In this document: piece after piece, positions 63,195 through 64,000 of the stretch
Layout: every line of letters begins with the position of its first letter
How positions within the stretch are numbered: the stretch's first letter is position 1
Assembly: GCA_947095585.1 (NCBI GenBank)
Contig: OX352763.1
Span: 115,671,908 to 115,735,907 of the forward strand
Direction of reading: 5' to 3'
DNA: 64,000 nt
DNA from: Nephrocerus scutellatus
Lineage: Eukaryota > Arthropoda > Insecta > Diptera > Pipunculidae
Translations under genes and position numbers: made by a program
The notes under the pieces: model-generated
Told to the model about the DNA's origin: nothing
What the model saw: the letters and a program-made list of their open reading frames with translations, nothing else
Databases searched by the model: none

Positions 63195-64000
63195 TGACAG
63201 TTCAGTTGTGTTACAAGGGTAATAATTTGGATGATAACTTTGTTATGGTAGGCTGGTGGACTGCCTTAGACAAAGCAATAAACCGCGACAAACTAGACAA
63301 AGTCCGAAGATCAGCTTGTCTATGTATGAGCACAGCTCTTCGCACCACCCCCTACGCTGCACTAGACATACTGTTCAACCTAACACCACTCGACATCTTC
63401 AGCAGACCAGTTGCTGCTAGCACGGTTATTCATCTCAACGCAACCTCCCAGTGGATAAGAAATAAATTCGGACCCTCCTCTGTTCTGAATTCATACAGAG
63501 CTCTTCCAGGAGGTATAGACTACATCTCTCCGCAACTACATTTCAACAACAACTTCCAGGTCACCGTGCCCTCCCGATCACTCTGGCTATCACGGAAGAT
63601 GAATCAATCAGTTTTTATACTGACTGGTTGAAAACTGATTATGGAATAGGCGTAGGTGTTTTCTCAAAAAGGCTAAATATAAGTCTCTCTTTCCGTCTTT
63701 CCTAACACTGCAGTATTTTTCAAGCAGAAATAAAATGGCGATTAAAGAAGTCCTGTCTTTGCTGAAGAGAAACGTCATATCCACTAAAGATATCCGCATG
63801 TTCTTGGATACTCAAGAAGCTTTTCCTATATCCAATCTCTACTAACTCTATTGTAGCCCTAGACTGCCGATCATCTCTTAGAGAGATGGCGGAACAGTTC
63901 AACGGGCGGGGCATATAAGGACGTTCTGGGGAACTGCAGGGCAGATGAACTCGCCAAAAATGGTACTAAGCTGCCCCTTCTACCTGAAAATGGTTCACTA
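63195..64000 (+). mobile_element. R1-b fragment (thumb to RNase H), runs off the window
   Basis: The 145-codon frame at 63194-63631 reads VGWWTALDKAINRDKLDKVR, RSACLCMSTALRTTPYAALD, ILFNLTPLDIFSRPVAASTV and VTVPSRSLWLSRKM. Frameshifted RNase H follows: LQYFSSRNKMAIKEVLSLLK (63711-63765), RNVISTKDIR and ADELAKNGTKLPLLPENGS-like (63945-63995). It matches the minus-strand copy at 6840-6240 block by block. The thumb part is the best-preserved R1-b segment. Confidence 0.75.

Overview
The window looks like repeat-rich insect nuclear DNA, most likely from a brachyceran fly. This rests on AT-rich sequence, no operons, no tRNA or rRNA genes, and dense decayed insect-type transposable elements: Jockey/CR1-like, RTE and R1/LOA non-LTR elements, mariner, IS630-type DDE elements, hAT, Helitron and a tRNA-derived SINE. 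A tephritid-like fly is my guess; the species cannot be fixed from sequence alone. No intact host gene was found. Two short stretches (47264-47593 +, 51005-51290 -) are the only weak candidates for host exons, and I do not recognise either protein.

Layout. 0-4 kb: IS630-type transposase tail, a purine-rich (CAAAAGACC)-like array, a 118-bp satellite, SINE, RTE tail, R1 fragment and mariner. 5.7-9 kb: minus-strand R1/LOA-like element (R1-b), then Jockey/CR1-like copy J1-A with a nested SINE. 10.2-12.3 kb: long decayed RTE-a copy. 13.25-14.9 kb: J1-B, which keeps the best J1 reading frames. 17-18.6 kb: RTE-a minus copy with a nested SINE. 19.5-22.3 kb: R1-c, a cluster of IS630/mariner-type transposase pieces and a Helitron 3' end. 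23.6-28.5 kb: R1-b fragment, 130-150-bp tandem repeat, a candidate solo LTR, Helitron fragment and a dispersed repeat carrying a GC-rich minisatellite. 29.8-32.2 kb: SINE and two head-to-head RTE-a copies. 33.6-35.9 kb: R1-a pieces. 37-39 kb: mariner, IS630-type remnant, second C/A-rich array, RTE tail. 39.9-42.2 kb: second Jockey-type family (J2). 43.5-47.3 kb: J1-C and a LINE endonuclease fragment split by a SINE. 48-50.1 kb: RTE and R1-type fragments. 51.5-54.1 kb: nested R1-a, SINE and J1-D with a reverse-oriented J1 fragment inside it. 54.57-57.38 kb: hAT element with terminal inverted repeats and a nested SINE. 59-60.6 kb: Helitron, Helitron helicase remnant and third array. 61.6-64 kb: R1-d, SINE, R1-b.

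How the parts relate. The recurrent SINE (about 260-295 bp, pol III A and B boxes, AT-trinucleotide tail) sits inside RTE-a, J1, a LINE endonuclease and the hAT element, usually with recognisable target-site duplications. It is therefore younger than those copies. Its 3' end resembles the RTE-a 3' end, which suggests RTE enzymes moved it. The three C/A-rich arrays share a short module with the 118-bp satellite. Every coding element seen has stops, frameshifts, truncations or catalytic-motif losses; no autonomous element is intact here.
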